Shown here in pieces: positions 1 to 8,131 of a stretch of DNA of 64,000 nt. The DNA comes from Streptomyces scabiei 87.22. Lineage in GTDB: Bacteria; Actinomycetota; Actinomycetes; Streptomycetales; Streptomycetaceae. The stretch spans positions 6,758,001 through 6,822,000 of the forward strand of contig NC_013929.1 of the NCBI RefSeq assembly GCF_000091305.1. The letters run 5' to 3'. Both the position numbers and the translations under genes were made by a program. Every line of letters begins with the position of its first letter. Position 1 is the stretch's first letter. Below the pieces are notes generated by a model. The model searched no databases and had not been told where the DNA came from. It worked only from the letters and a program-made list of their open reading frames with translations.

Positions 1-48
1 GCGCCCGTTCCCCTACCCGCCCCAGTCCGACCAGAAGGTACCCGCACC

Positions 49-258
49 GTGACCACGCTCGTACCCGAACCGGCGACCACCACCAACGGCCACGGCGACG
101 ACCTGTCCCACGGGGTGTGCGACTGCGACGAGGACACCGCGCTGTGCGGCACCGACGTGACCGGCGTGCCGTGGGCGACCAAGGATGACGAGTCGGACAA
201 CCTCTGCATCGTCTGCGTGGACCTCGTAGAGCTGCCGTGCCCGAGGTGCGGACAGTGA
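49..258 (+). CDS. Small acidic Cys-rich phage protein, unknown function
   Basis: A 69-residue acidic protein starting at GTG 49, preceded by a purine-rich stretch (agaaggta). It carries six cysteines in CDCDED, CGTD and CIVC...CPRC arrangements, so the C-terminal half could bind zinc. No family was recognised. It is the first complete gene of the window and heads a run of tightly packed small genes reading right. The next gene probably starts on its stop codon, which suggests translational coupling. Function cannot be assigned from sequence alone. Confidence 0.6.
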   Translation: MTTLVPEPATTTNGHGDDLSHGVCDCDEDTALCGTDVTGVPWATKDDESDNLCIVCVDLVELPCPRCGQ

Positions 259-560
259 CCGCGCACCCGGGCGACGTGATCGCCCAGCACCCGACCGTGC
301 TGGAGGCCGCGCTCGCTGTCGCCGATGCTGACCACCGCGACCGGCACGGCCCCGAGAACTCCGTCAGCCCCTGGTACATGGCGCCCGGCGGTCCGACCGA
401 CCACATCTACCTCAACTGCCCCGGCCTGCAACGGTCACTCCGCCCCGGCGAGGAGCCTCAGCAGGGCTCGGGCGCCCTCTACCCCGATGGCACAGACGTG
501 TGCGGCTGGTGCGCACGCATCTGGCGAGCACGGCGAAGCAAGGAGAACAGCGATGGCTGA
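255..560 (+). CDS. Hypothetical phage early protein with C-terminal CGWC
   Basis: 101 residues if translation begins at GTG 255, which forms a 4-base GTGA overlap with the upstream stop. In-frame GTGs at 237 and 246 are alternatives. The protein contains YLNCPG and DVCGWCARIW near the C-terminus, a CxxC that could be a metal or redox site. The start of the next gene lies inside its last codons. No family was recognised; it is probably a small accessory phage protein translated with its neighbours. Confidence 0.6.
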   Translation: MTAHPGDVIAQHPTVLEAALAVADADHRDRHGPENSVSPWYMAPGGPTDHIYLNCPGLQRSLRPGEEPQQGSGALYPDGTDVCGWCARIWRARRSKENSDG

Positions 561-1053
561 AGTGGTGCGGTACCGCAGGAGGCCGGTGGCCGTCGACACG
601 ATCCAGTGGACCGGCGACAACGAGGCCGAGGTGCAGGCGTTCACCGGCCGCGCCAACTTCTACGCCCTCGACCCCGCCGACCCGGAGAACAGCGACGACC
701 CGGCCGCCACCGCCACGGTCTTCGACAACCTGCACAGCACCTGGGTCCTCGTGTACACCGGACAGCACATCGTGCGCGGCGTGAAGCGCGAGTACTACCC
801 GATCGCCGAGGACGTCCTCGCCAAGACGTACGAGCCGGCCGACACGGAGGCGCGGCCGACGCGGGAGCGGTGGCACCTGGAGTACCTCCCGGCGGACCGG
901 TGGGTGCAGCTCACCCGCTCCATGAACGACCGGCAGGCCGCAGTCGAGGCCCGGGCCCGCCGCCAGGAGCGGCATCCGGACCTCGGCATTCGCATCGTCC
1001 GTGCCGCCACCTCGTACACCGTCGAGGCGGAGGCCGCCGATGCAGACGCTTGA
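553..1053 (+). CDS. Conserved phage hypothetical protein (RYRRRPVxVDTIQWTG type)
   Basis: 166 residues starting at ATG 553, with a good ribosome-binding site (aaggag, around 539-545). The N-terminus, VRYRRRPVAVDTIQWTGDN, matches a small-protein signature seen in many phages (consensus roughly KYRKKPVVIEAxQWTG); this is family knowledge, and the function is unknown. The C-terminal part, with RWHLEYLPADRWVQLTR, looks like a second small domain. It overlaps the next gene by 14 bases. Its presence is one of the signs that this segment is phage early DNA. Confidence 0.75.
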   Translation: MAEVVRYRRRPVAVDTIQWTGDNEAEVQAFTGRANFYALDPADPENSDDPAATATVFDNLHSTWVLVYTGQHIVRGVKREYYPIAEDVLAKTYEPADTEARPTRERWHLEYLPADRWVQLTRSMNDRQAAVEARARRQERHPDLGIRIVRAATSYTVEAEAADADA

Positions 1054-1651
1054 CGGCCTGGTCGCCGACCTCGTCGACCGGTACACCGGCACCGACACGC
1101 ACCCCGGTGACGAGGGCCCCGGCCTGATTCTCCGGCTCGACACGTTCGGCTGGCGTACCCGGCAGCCGGCCGACGGCGGCCACGCCCCGCCCGGCTCCCG
1201 GCCGCCCACCTCCCTGGAGGCCGTGTCCTGGTCGCAGCGCATCAAGACCGAAGCGGTCGCCCTCGACGCCGAACTCCGCGGCTCGTCGCACACGCAGCCC
1301 TGGTTCCGGGCGCTCCGTGCGATTCCGCCCGGCGCCGAGAACGCCGGCCGGGGGCCGGAGGTGGCGCGGCTGGTCGGCATGTGGCACGGGACGGTGCTGA
1401 CGGTCCTCGGCTTGCGCGGCCCGTCGGTGCACTTCCGGCATGCGCTGTGTCTGGCGTGCGAGCAGCGCACCGTGTACGGGCGCGCGGACGCCGACCGGCC
1501 CCGGGCGTGGTGCGTCAACGACGCCTGCGAGGACGGCGACACCGGCCAGCCAGCCCGGTACGAGGGGTCCCGCCTGTATCTGCTGACGGCCTACAGGGGT
1601 GCGGTGCAGGTGGCTGCCGAGGCCCGGGCGGGCGCGGAAAACGTCGACTGA
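1040..1651 (+). CDS. Hypothetical phage protein with putative zinc-binding C-terminus
   Basis: 203 residues from ATG 1040, preceded by ggcggagg. The N-terminal two thirds has no motif I can name. The C-terminal third has CLAC, then CVNDAC about 25 residues later, a four-cysteine pattern that suggests a zinc ribbon. It ends the first gene run: the intergenic gap after it (1652-1744) is the first AT-rich stretch and holds a palindromic putative regulatory region. Zinc binding is inferred from spacing only. Confidence 0.65.
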   Translation: MQTLDGLVADLVDRYTGTDTHPGDEGPGLILRLDTFGWRTRQPADGGHAPPGSRPPTSLEAVSWSQRIKTEAVALDAELRGSSHTQPWFRALRAIPPGAENAGRGPEVARLVGMWHGTVLTVLGLRGPSVHFRHALCLACEQRTVYGRADADRPRAWCVNDACEDGDTGQPARYEGSRLYLLTAYRGAVQVAAEARAGAENVD

Positions 1652-1660
1652 TTCAAAGAA

Positions 1661-1702
1661 AGTACGACCCAGGTCTTGTGGTTGCTAGTACATTCTCGTA
1701 CT
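1661..1702 (+). promoter_or_regulatory. Putative operator/promoter with AGTACGA inverted repeat
   Basis: The 93-base gap before the gene at 1745 is locally AT-rich. AGTACGA at 1661 recurs inverted as TCGTACT at 1696-1702, and AGTAC at 1687-1691 forms a 5-6-5 palindrome with GTACT at 1698-1702. The placement suggests regulator binding near a promoter for the genes at 1745 onward. The exact -10/-35 boxes are unclear. Confidence 0.4.
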
Positions 1703-1744
1703 CTTTTCTTATGGGTCGCACCGGGCGGCCCGAAGGGGGGCGTC

Positions 1745-2095
1745 ATGAATGTGCAGCTCAACCGCGCAATCACCGTCGCCGACTACCTCGTGCAGCGAGG
1801 TCTCCCCGCCGACTGGCGTTTCGGCTCGTGGCTGGGCCGGGTGGCGGCGGAGATCTACCGCGACACCTACCGGCACGAGCCGTTCAAGGCGTTCCGCGTG
1901 ATCAACGACCACGTCCGTCCCGTGTGCGCCTACGCCGCCGGTGAGAGCCACGTGCTCAGCGAGGCATGGGACCGGTACGGCCGGTTCGCCGTCAGTCGGC
2001 CCGCCCCGGCCGTCCGCCCGGTACCGCCCGCGCTCACCAGCATCGACGCCATGCGGTGGACCCCGCACGCCGGTCCCGTCCGCAGCCACCCGTAA
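1745..2095 (+). CDS. Phage/mobile-element protein, possible DNA-binding accessory factor
   Basis: 116 residues from ATG 1745 with a strong ribosome-binding site (gaaggggggcgtc). The central FGSWLGRVAAEIYRDTYRHE followed by KAFRVINDHVRPV resembles a conserved segment seen in actinophage and Streptomyces mobile-element proteins of unknown role. The mix of basic and aromatic residues is compatible with nucleic-acid binding, but no defined HTH can be seen. It is the first gene behind the palindromic region at 1661-1702. Confidence 0.65.
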   Translation: MNVQLNRAITVADYLVQRGLPADWRFGSWLGRVAAEIYRDTYRHEPFKAFRVINDHVRPVCAYAAGESHVLSEAWDRYGRFAVSRPAPAVRPVPPALTSIDAMRWTPHAGPVRSHP

Positions 2096-2123
2096 CCGCC
2101 CGCACGTCCCGGAAGGGGGAGTC

Positions 2124-2369
2124 ATGTCCGACACGCTGATCCGCGCCCTCGACCTGATCGAGCCCGGTGACCTCGTGATCTACCACGGCTCGCTCACCCA
2201 CCTGCACGGCCTGTGGCTCGCCGTCCCCTGCAACTGCGGCATCTGCCACCGGCTCGACCTCCTCGGGTTCGCCGAGATCCGCTTCGCGCTCGTCGACCCG
2301 TGGGGCGAGCGGTCCGGCCCCCACCACGCCCGCCGCGAGTCCATCACCCGCTCCGCCGCCTGCGGCTGA
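2124..2369 (+). CDS. Small phage protein with CNCGIC motif
   Basis: 81 residues from ATG 2124, preceded by gaagggggagtc, nearly the same leader as the gene before it. The centre carries PCNCGICHRLD, a compact cysteine/histidine cluster, followed by a short LVDPWGERSGPHHARRES tail. No family was recognised. It is followed 32 bases later by the DUF932 gene, also behind a gtaaggggg ribosome-binding site, so the three genes look like one transcript with matched translation signals. Confidence 0.65.
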   Translation: MSDTLIRALDLIEPGDLVIYHGSLTHLHGLWLAVPCNCGICHRLDLLGFAEIRFALVDPWGERSGPHHARRESITRSAACG

Positions 2370-2401
2370 GCACCACCCACCCGTCCCGTAAGGGGGACCC
2401 C

Positions 2402-3520
2402 GTGAGCAGCACCGACGTCAACCAGCACTTCCACGACCAGCGCACCGCACTCATGCAGGCGACCAACGCCCGCCGTACCGCGTCCGGCTCGTACCGCGCC
2501 ACCGTTGGCTACGACCGGGGCGAAGTCGTCGGCCGGGACGGGCTCGACACCTCGCGCGGCACCGCCGCCCTCTACACCAGCACCCCCGCCTGGCACGGGC
2601 TCGGCACGGTCATCCCCGGCGGGATCTCCGACATCGACACCGTGCTCGCCGCCGCGCAGATCGACTTCGAGGTGGTGAAGTACCCGGTGGAGTACACCCA
2701 CGGCGGGCGCAGGCTCATCGACGCCGACCACTTCGTCACCGTCCGCACCGACACCGGGGCCGCTCTCGGCACCGTCGGCCACCGGTACACCCTCTTCCAG
2801 CAGCGAGCCGTGTTCACGTTCCTCCAGGATCTCGCGTACTCGCACCACATCCTCTGGGAGAGCGCAGGAGCCTTGCGCGGAGGGCGCCGCGTGTTCGTCA
2901 CCATGCAGATCCCCGAGTCGGTGATCGTTGACCGGGGCGGCCTCGACGACGAGATCCGTCTGTTCATCGTCGCGATCAACAGCCACGACGCCACCTCGCA
3001 GGCCGAAGTGGTCGTCACCCCGTGGCGGGTCGTCTGCGGCAACACCGAACGGTTCGCGCTCGCCGACGCCGCCTCCCGGTGGGCGATCCGGCACACCGCC
3101 GGGGGCCTGGAAAACCTCACCGAAGCCCGCCGCACCCTCGGTCTGACGCGGAAGTACGCCGAGGTGTTCGAAGCGGAAGAGACCGCGCTCGCCCGCACCA
3201 GCCTGGCGATCGACGACTTCCACCAGGTGATCGCCGACCTGTGGCCCCTCGACGACGACGCCACCGACCGCACCCGCAACAGCCACGCCCGCCGCACCGA
3301 CCGGCTCGACGCAATGTTCCGCGCCGAGACCGAGCGGGCCGGGCGCACCGCGTACGCCGCCGAACGCGTCGTCACCGACTACCTCGACCACGTCGCACCC
3401 CGCCGCCCCGGCAAGACGATGACCGAGGAACTGGCCCGCGCGACCGCCGCCCTGGAAGGCGCCGACGACGATCTGAAGACCCGGGCCCACCGGCGCCTGC
3501 TTCAGCTCCGCACGCGCTGA
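2402..3520 (+). CDS. DUF932 domain protein (phage/plasmid-like protein, TIGR03299 type)
   Basis: 372 residues from GTG 2402, with ribosome-binding site gtaaggggg. The region around residues 55-70 (TPAWHGLG), later HRYTLFQ, and the central VTPWRVVCGNTERFALADA segment are characteristic of DUF932 proteins found on phages and plasmids. Their biochemical role is not established; some are proposed to act in DNA metabolism. It is one of the largest early genes and lies immediately upstream of the tRNA gene. The family call is from recognised motifs; any function is inference. Confidence 0.8.
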   Translation: MSSTDVNQHFHDQRTALMQATNARRTASGSYRATVGYDRGEVVGRDGLDTSRGTAALYTSTPAWHGLGTVIPGGISDIDTVLAAAQIDFEVVKYPVEYTHGGRRLIDADHFVTVRTDTGAALGTVGHRYTLFQQRAVFTFLQDLAYSHHILWESAGALRGGRRVFVTMQIPESVIVDRGGLDDEIRLFIVAINSHDATSQAEVVVTPWRVVCGNTERFALADAASRWAIRHTAGGLENLTEARRTLGLTRKYAEVFEAEETALARTSLAIDDFHQVIADLWPLDDDATDRTRNSHARRTDRLDAMFRAETERAGRTAYAAERVVTDYLDHVAPRRPGKTMTEELARATAALEGADDDLKTRAHRRLLQLRTR

Positions 3521-3624
3521 CCACCAGACCGGCGGCCGGTAACTCCCCCTACCGGCCGCCACCCAGGGCCGCGCCCCGACCACTCCCCCCGCCCCGGGGC
3601 GCGGCCCGCACAACTCAATACCGA

Positions 3625-3697
3625 CACGCTGTAGCTCAGTTGGCAGAGCGCGGATCTTATAAGTCCTGGGTCGTGGGTTCGAGCCCCACCAGCGTGA
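3625..3697 (+). tRNA. tRNA-Ile, anticodon UAU
   Basis: A full cloverleaf can be drawn. The acceptor stem is CACGCTG (3625-3631) with CAGCGTG (3690-3696), seven perfect pairs. The D arm is GCTC/GAGC, the anticodon stem CGGAT/GTCCT has its outermost pair mismatched, the loop is CTTATAA, and the T arm GTGGG/CCCAC encloses TTCGAGC. The discriminator base is A3697 and CCA is not encoded. Loop positions 34-36 read TAT, so the tRNA should decode AUA. This is unusual, since most bacteria read AUA with a lysidine-modified CAU anticodon. It lies alone in a 279-base gap between two phage genes. Confidence 0.9.
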
Positions 3698-3799
3698 CTC
3701 CCCCCACCTCGACCGCCCGGCGGCCGGACACGCGACCGCGCGTCCGCGCCCCGACTCGCTTCCCGCCGCCGGGCCCCTAACATCCTCTGGAGTCACCTC

Positions 3800-4174
3800 A
3801 TGGCCACACCGGGTCGGACCGCCTCGCAGGCCGGCGACCTCATCCGCCAGTTCAACCACGACACGATCAACACCGGCGACGGCTGGCAGTACCCGCCCCA
3901 CGCCTACTCCGCGATCGGCTCCCTCGCCTACCTGGTGCGCATGCTGCCGCAGGCCATCGAGCAGGCCCTGCGCCCCGTGGAGCACACCCACGAGCAGGGC
4001 CGTGTCCTCATCGACGGCGGCCTCGACCCCAACAAGGCCGTCACCGAGCTGCGCGCGGCCATCGGCGACGCCGTCACCCTCGCGCAGGCCCTCAGCGTCG
4101 CCGTCGACCGCATGCACTCCGCAGTCTCGCCCATGGGGCTGGACACCCGCGGCCTCCCCGGATTCGAGGACTGA
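3800..4174 (+). CDS. Hypothetical phage protein, mostly helical
   Basis: 124 residues from ATG 3800 with a ggag ribosome-binding site. The protein is rich in alanine and leucine with an amphipathic pattern from about residue 40 (YLVRMLPQAIEQALRPVEHT, then KAVTELRAAIGDAVTLAQAL), suggesting a helical bundle. No family was recognised. It follows the tRNA gene and precedes the HAD-like gene by three bases, so the two are likely co-translated. Confidence 0.65.
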   Translation: MATPGRTASQAGDLIRQFNHDTINTGDGWQYPPHAYSAIGSLAYLVRMLPQAIEQALRPVEHTHEQGRVLIDGGLDPNKAVTELRAAIGDAVTLAQALSVAVDRMHSAVSPMGLDTRGLPGFED

Positions 4175-4177
4175 GCG

Positions 4178-4744
4178 ATGAAGCCTCTGCTCCTCCTCGA
4201 CGTCGACGGCCCCCTGAATCCGTTCGACGCACCCGCGCACCGGCGCCCCGCCGGCTACCAGACGCACCGTCTCAAGCCGGACGGCTGGATAGCCCAGCAC
4301 CCCGGCGTCCCCGAGCAGCGGGTCAAGCCGCTGCGGGTCTGGCTCAACCCCACCCACGGCCCGACCCTCCTCGCACTGCCGTTCGAGCTGGTGTGGGCGA
4401 CGACGTGGGAGCACGACGCCAACGAGTGGATCGGCTGGCGCATCGGCCTCCCGCATGAACGGGACCTGCCCGTCATCGAGTTCGGCGATCAGTTCGCGGA
4501 CCGGCCCGACGGCACCTACGTGAAGACGTGGCGGGTCGTCGAGTACGCGGCCGGGCGGCCGTTCGTGTGGGTGGACGACCAGATCACCGACGTCGACCGC
4601 GCGTACGTCGACCGTCACCACAACGGGCCTGCCCTCCTCCACTGGGTCGACCCGGGCAAGGGCCTCACCCACGACGACTTCGCCGTGCTCACCGATTGGG
4701 CGGCACGGCTCGACACCGACACCAGGAACGGAGCGGGCACCTGA
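4178..4744 (+). CDS. HAD-like phosphatase-fold protein
   Basis: 188 residues from ATG 4178. It opens with LLLLDVDGPLNPF, matching HAD motif I (DxDG, Asp8 and Asp10). VWATTWEHDAN fits motif II (conserved Thr), and VWVDDQITDVD fits the acidic motif IV. Short HAD-like proteins of this kind occur in Streptomyces and its phages; the substrate is unknown. The isoleucine at residue 38 is encoded by ATA (4289-4291), the codon read by the tRNA just upstream. It overlaps the next gene by one base. Confidence 0.75.
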   Translation: MKPLLLLDVDGPLNPFDAPAHRRPAGYQTHRLKPDGWIAQHPGVPEQRVKPLRVWLNPTHGPTLLALPFELVWATTWEHDANEWIGWRIGLPHERDLPVIEFGDQFADRPDGTYVKTWRVVEYAAGRPFVWVDDQITDVDRAYVDRHHNGPALLHWVDPGKGLTHDDFAVLTDWAARLDTDTRNGAGT

Positions 4745-4995
4745 TGGCCACCGGACCCGAGCACTACGACCAGGCCGAGAAACTCCTCGAAGAGTCCGCG
4801 ACGGCCCTGCACCCGAGTGATGCTGCCCGGATCATCGCCGAGGCCCAGGCCCACGCGACGCTCGCCCTGGCCGCCGCGACCGCCATGAGCGCGCCCGTCG
4901 AGGGCTCCGAGGCCGGCATGGGATCGCCGGAGTTCGCCGCCTGGTACGAGATCGCCGGCGTGAAGCCCGAGTCGAAGGGCGGTGAGCGCCGGTGA
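4744..4995 (+). CDS. Small helical phage protein
   Basis: 83 residues from ATG 4744, which overlaps the previous stop codon (TGATG). The sequence YDQAEKLLEESATALHPSDAARIIAEAQAHATLALAAATA is TPR-like in pattern and resembles small Streptomyces/phage proteins that start with a clock-like amphipathic helix pair. No family was assigned. It ends with a 4-base GTGA overlap into the long gene at 4992. Confidence 0.65.
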   Translation: MATGPEHYDQAEKLLEESATALHPSDAARIIAEAQAHATLALAAATAMSAPVEGSEAGMGSPEFAAWYEIAGVKPESKGGERR

Positions 4996-6476
4996 GCGCC
5001 CATCACGAGATGACGCTGGAGGAGCGGGCTAAGCTCGCCGAGCTGCTGGGCGACGCGCAGCCCGCGCGCAACTCACTGCTCCTGTCGTTCGGCAAGTCGG
5101 TGCGGGACCGCCGCGAGCACGACCACACCACCCAGCGAGAGGACTGGTACTGCCTCAACTTGGCTGCGTACATGGGCGTGCGCACCGCCCCCGTCCTGCG
5201 GCGTCTCCTCGACGCGGAGTCCCGGGCCGAGCGGTACCGCACCGCCTGGCGTATGGCCTACCAGCGCGCGCTGGGCCGGGGGTGGGCCGCCGACCGCGCC
5301 GGGGCCCGTGCTCGCGAGGGTCAGGAAGCCCTCCAGCACATGCTGTTCACCGTCATCGCGTCGCAGCTCGCTCGGAAGGCGGCGACGGATGAGGCTGCCG
5401 ACCTGCGCGCAAGGACGACCGAGCTGCTGGCCGAGCACCGGATCGAGGTGCTGCGCCTGGTCGACGAGCAGTTCGCAGCGATGAAGCTGCCGGAGCACCT
5501 GCAGGGCACGTTCAACGCGGGGTCGTACGCCGATGCGTGGCGAAGGTGCCGGGCGGTCGTGCTGTCGATGATCGAGACCACCTCCACGGAGAAGGGCACC
5601 CGCGGTCTTCACCCGCGCGAGGGCGAGTCCACTCCGGCCGTGCCGAGGCCCGGTCCGGGCGCCCCGATCACGTACGCGGGCCACACGTGGCCGTCGGCGT
5701 ACGAGTGGTGCCTGTGGATCATGCAGCACAACGCAGCGCCCGGCCCGGCGCAGAACGGACAGCGGGCGGCGCTCGCCGCCTACCGCACCGAGGTACGCGC
5801 CGAGGCGCTCCACGAAGCCACCACCGCCGCCGAGTCGGAGGCCACCCGCCTCTACGACGATCAGGGGCAGCGTGCGGCCGGTGGGGCCCGCGCGGTCGCC
5901 GAGCTGCTGCGCCAGATGACCGACCAGGCGCAGGCCGCCCCCGTGCCGCTGGTCGTGTCCCGGTACGACACTGCCATCGAGCCCGCCCCGGAGGAAGATC
6001 CGGTGCTGACCGTCGGCGCCATCACCGAGGACGGCCGGCCCGTGGCGCTGCTCTTCGACGAGGAGACTCGCGCGAAGGTGTCGGGCTGGCTCGCGCCGGC
6101 CGAGCTGGAGCGCCTGCGTCGCTTCGCCTCGGTGACCGACCAGCGCCACGACGAGATCCGGGCCCGGCTCGCGACGGTCGACATCCGCGACAGCGCGGAA
6201 GCCTGGGACCTCGGCATGGCCATCATCGCCATCCTCGAAAGCCCGCCACACCCCGACGCCACCCCCGGCTTCTTCCTCCCCGGCCACACCTACCGGCGCG
6301 CGTTCCACGGCCAGTTCGTCTACTTCCGCGTCAGCCACGTCGGCACCCCACCGGACAGCATCCTGCCGACCGCCTTCGGCTGGCTCCGCACCGAGCGAGG
6401 CGCCGCCACCTGGAGCCCGCGCGACGAGAGCGACCTCCACGGCTGGACGGACGTCACCGAGGACGGTGAGAGCTGA
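4992..6476 (+). CDS. Large hypothetical phage protein, 494 residues
   Basis: Starts at GTG 4992 in a 4-base overlap with the upstream gene. Residues 1-210 are charged and helical, with a possible coiled coil. Residues about 215-290 contain ITYAGHTWPSAYEWCLWI. The C-terminal about 70 residues (PGHTYRRAFHGQFVYFRV, then AFGWLRTE) form a compact aromatic-rich domain that I recognise from other Streptomyces phage-type proteins without a known function. It is the biggest early protein apart from none with an enzymatic motif, and it may be built from several separate modules. Confidence 0.7.
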   Translation: MSAHHEMTLEERAKLAELLGDAQPARNSLLLSFGKSVRDRREHDHTTQREDWYCLNLAAYMGVRTAPVLRRLLDAESRAERYRTAWRMAYQRALGRGWAADRAGARAREGQEALQHMLFTVIASQLARKAATDEAADLRARTTELLAEHRIEVLRLVDEQFAAMKLPEHLQGTFNAGSYADAWRRCRAVVLSMIETTSTEKGTRGLHPREGESTPAVPRPGPGAPITYAGHTWPSAYEWCLWIMQHNAAPGPAQNGQRAALAAYRTEVRAEALHEATTAAESEATRLYDDQGQRAAGGARAVAELLRQMTDQAQAAPVPLVVSRYDTAIEPAPEEDPVLTVGAITEDGRPVALLFDEETRAKVSGWLAPAELERLRRFASVTDQRHDEIRARLATVDIRDSAEAWDLGMAIIAILESPPHPDATPGFFLPGHTYRRAFHGQFVYFRVSHVGTPPDSILPTAFGWLRTERGAATWSPRDESDLHGWTDVTEDGES

Positions 6477-6676
6477 TGGCGATCGGCTACGCCCACACCC
6501 TGTACTGCGACCGGCGCGGCTGCCGCGCCCAGCAGACCGTCACGGGCACCCTCAACGCGGACCACGCGCGCCGGGTGGCGCACTCCCGCCACGGCTGGCG
6601 CAGCGACACCGGCGGCGACTGGTGCCCCGCCGATGCGCCGTCGCGCGCCACGAGGCCGGCCGGAGCGAGCCGGTGA
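6476..6676 (+). CDS. Small Cys/His protein
   Basis: 66 residues from ATG 6476, overlapping the previous stop (TGATG). It contains YCDRRGC near the start, two histidines in the middle, and WCP near residue 50, a sparse C..C/H..C arrangement that could bind zinc. The C-terminus is basic. It couples by GTGA to the HTH gene that follows. No family was recognised. Confidence 0.55.
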   Translation: MAIGYAHTLYCDRRGCRAQQTVTGTLNADHARRVAHSRHGWRSDTGGDWCPADAPSRATRPAGASR

Positions 6677-7173
6677 ACATGCCCGCGCCACTCACGATCG
6701 CGGCCCGCCGCGCCATGGTCGCCGAACTCGTGCGCCAGGAACCCGACATCAGCGCCCGCAACATCGCAGCTCGGCTCGGGGTCGGCAAGGACACGATCCG
6801 CCGCGACCTCGACGCCAATGCGACGGCGCAGCGCCAGACCCAGCCTGACCCGGCAGCCCCCGAGGCGACCTCTGCGCCGGACGCGCCACCCAGCGCCCCG
6901 GACGGTGCGCCAGCCAGTGCGCCGGATGCGCCACCGGCCGCGCCGGCCGACGCGGACCGGCTCACCGTCGACCTCGACGACCAGCTGCGCGCCGACCTCG
7001 CCACCATGACCCGCACCGGCATGACCTCATGGGACGCCATCGCCACCGCCGTCAGCATCGTCGCCGGCACCTACCGCAACGCGTGGGCCTCCGGCCGCAT
7101 CCCGGACGGCGTTGCCCCGCGCATCCTCACCTGCAACATCGCCCCGCACCGCGAGGAGGAGAGCCGCCCGTGA
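6673..7173 (+). CDS. HTH protein with Pro/Ala-rich linker (putative phage regulator)
   Basis: 166 residues from GTG 6673 (GTGA overlap); ATG 6679 is an alternative start. Residues about 22-46, with DISARNIAARLGVGKDTIRR, form a clear helix-turn-helix of the kind used in phage and mobile-element regulators. Residues about 55-95 are an Ala/Pro/Asp-rich linker with near-repeats of SAPDAPP. The C-terminal about 70 residues form a second small domain. A DNA-binding regulatory or replication accessory role is inferred from the HTH; no target is known. Confidence 0.7.
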   Translation: MNMPAPLTIAARRAMVAELVRQEPDISARNIAARLGVGKDTIRRDLDANATAQRQTQPDPAAPEATSAPDAPPSAPDGAPASAPDAPPAAPADADRLTVDLDDQLRADLATMTRTGMTSWDAIATAVSIVAGTYRNAWASGRIPDGVAPRILTCNIAPHREEESRP

Positions 7174-7793
7174 TTGCACCGAAGGCCGTGGAGGCGGTCA
7201 GGAGTGAACTCGCCGCCCATCTCCGCTCGCGTAGCGAGTGGGACGAACAGCCCGCGTTGTTCACCATCCACCAGGTCCACGGGCCCGGTGTACGCATGAT
7301 CCAGGTACCGGTTCCGGAGCAGGTGTGGACGACCTTCGGACACCCGCCCACCGCGGTGGTCGTGATCGCCGACATGGCGTTGGGACTGCCCCGGCGCCCG
7401 GACGGCTCGCACGTGTTCGTGATGCCCGACGTCGGGCCGCTGATCGGCGCTGCGTTCCGGTACGAGGCGTACGCGATCAGCGGGGACGCAGACCACCCCG
7501 CTGCCCGCGAGGCCGCCCGCCGCCGCAACGCCGGCGGATCGACGCCCCGCTTCGAGCACATCCCCGGCCGGGTCGAGCAGCGTTGCATCAACGCCGTGGA
7601 CACCGACGGCGGACGCTACATGGCCAGCAGCAACCGCATCGACGAGTCCAAGCCGGACGCCGCCGAACCCAACGTGCACTACCTCGCGTTCGCCGACCCC
7701 AAGAGGGACACCCTGACGGGCAACGTCGTCGACGCCACCAACCGCTTCCTCAACGCCATCAAGCCAGCGCCAGCGAAAGGCCCGACCCGATGA
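7170..7793 (+). CDS. Hypothetical phage protein, 207 residues
   Basis: GTG 7170 overlaps the upstream stop by four bases. The protein has ALGLPRRPDGSHVFVMPD and later RFEHIPGRVEQRCINAVDTD. The residues fall into two compact blocks, around 60-105 and 125-195. No family was recognised. It sits in an uninterrupted run of overlapping genes, so it is almost surely translated, but nothing in the sequence points to a specific activity. Confidence 0.65.
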   Translation: MIAPKAVEAVRSELAAHLRSRSEWDEQPALFTIHQVHGPGVRMIQVPVPEQVWTTFGHPPTAVVVIADMALGLPRRPDGSHVFVMPDVGPLIGAAFRYEAYAISGDADHPAAREAARRRNAGGSTPRFEHIPGRVEQRCINAVDTDGGRYMASSNRIDESKPDAAEPNVHYLAFADPKRDTLTGNVVDATNRFLNAIKPAPAKGPTR

Positions 7794-8131
7794 AGCCCGT
7801 CGTGTGCAGCTTCTACATCCGTACCCCGGCCGGAGACGGCCAGTTCCACTACGAACCGGTCAACATCGGCAGCCCTCACGCTGACGGCAAGCTGCACACG
7901 CCGCACCCGCCCGCCATCGGGGACCTGATCCACCTGTGGGACACGATCAAGCGGCGGGGCGGCTCGTACGAGGTGCTCGCCCGGCAGTGGCTGCACAACA
8001 GCTACGGGTCGGCCAACTGGCCCGTCCTGGAGCTGCAGCCGACCGTGGGCCCGCTGCTGGAACTGATCGTGCAGAGGGCCGAGGGAGCCTTCCGCGACCA
8101 GGCGCCGACCGCCGACGACGAGGACGAGTGA
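7790..8131 (+). CDS. Small phage protein, 113 residues
   Basis: ATG 7790 overlaps the previous TGA (ATGA). The sequence opens with CSFYIRTPAGDGQFHYEPV and contains GDLIHLWD and VLARQWLHNSYGS, with an acidic tail (TADDEDE). This general pattern, an N-terminal beta region followed by a Trp-containing helix, is seen in small actinophage proteins without assigned function. It is coupled by a GTGA overlap to the MazG-like/ParB-like fusion gene. Confidence 0.65.
   Translation: MKPVVCSFYIRTPAGDGQFHYEPVNIGSPHADGKLHTPHPPAIGDLIHLWDTIKRRGGSYEVLARQWLHNSYGSANWPVLELQPTVGPLLELIVQRAEGAFRDQAPTADDEDE

Noticed and set aside
2180..4672. Long minus-strand open frame across DUF932, the tRNA and the HAD-like gene
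   Set aside because: It runs through the tRNA gene and has Gly/Val/Asp-rich shadow composition; the plus-strand genes have clear motifs and ribosome-binding sites.
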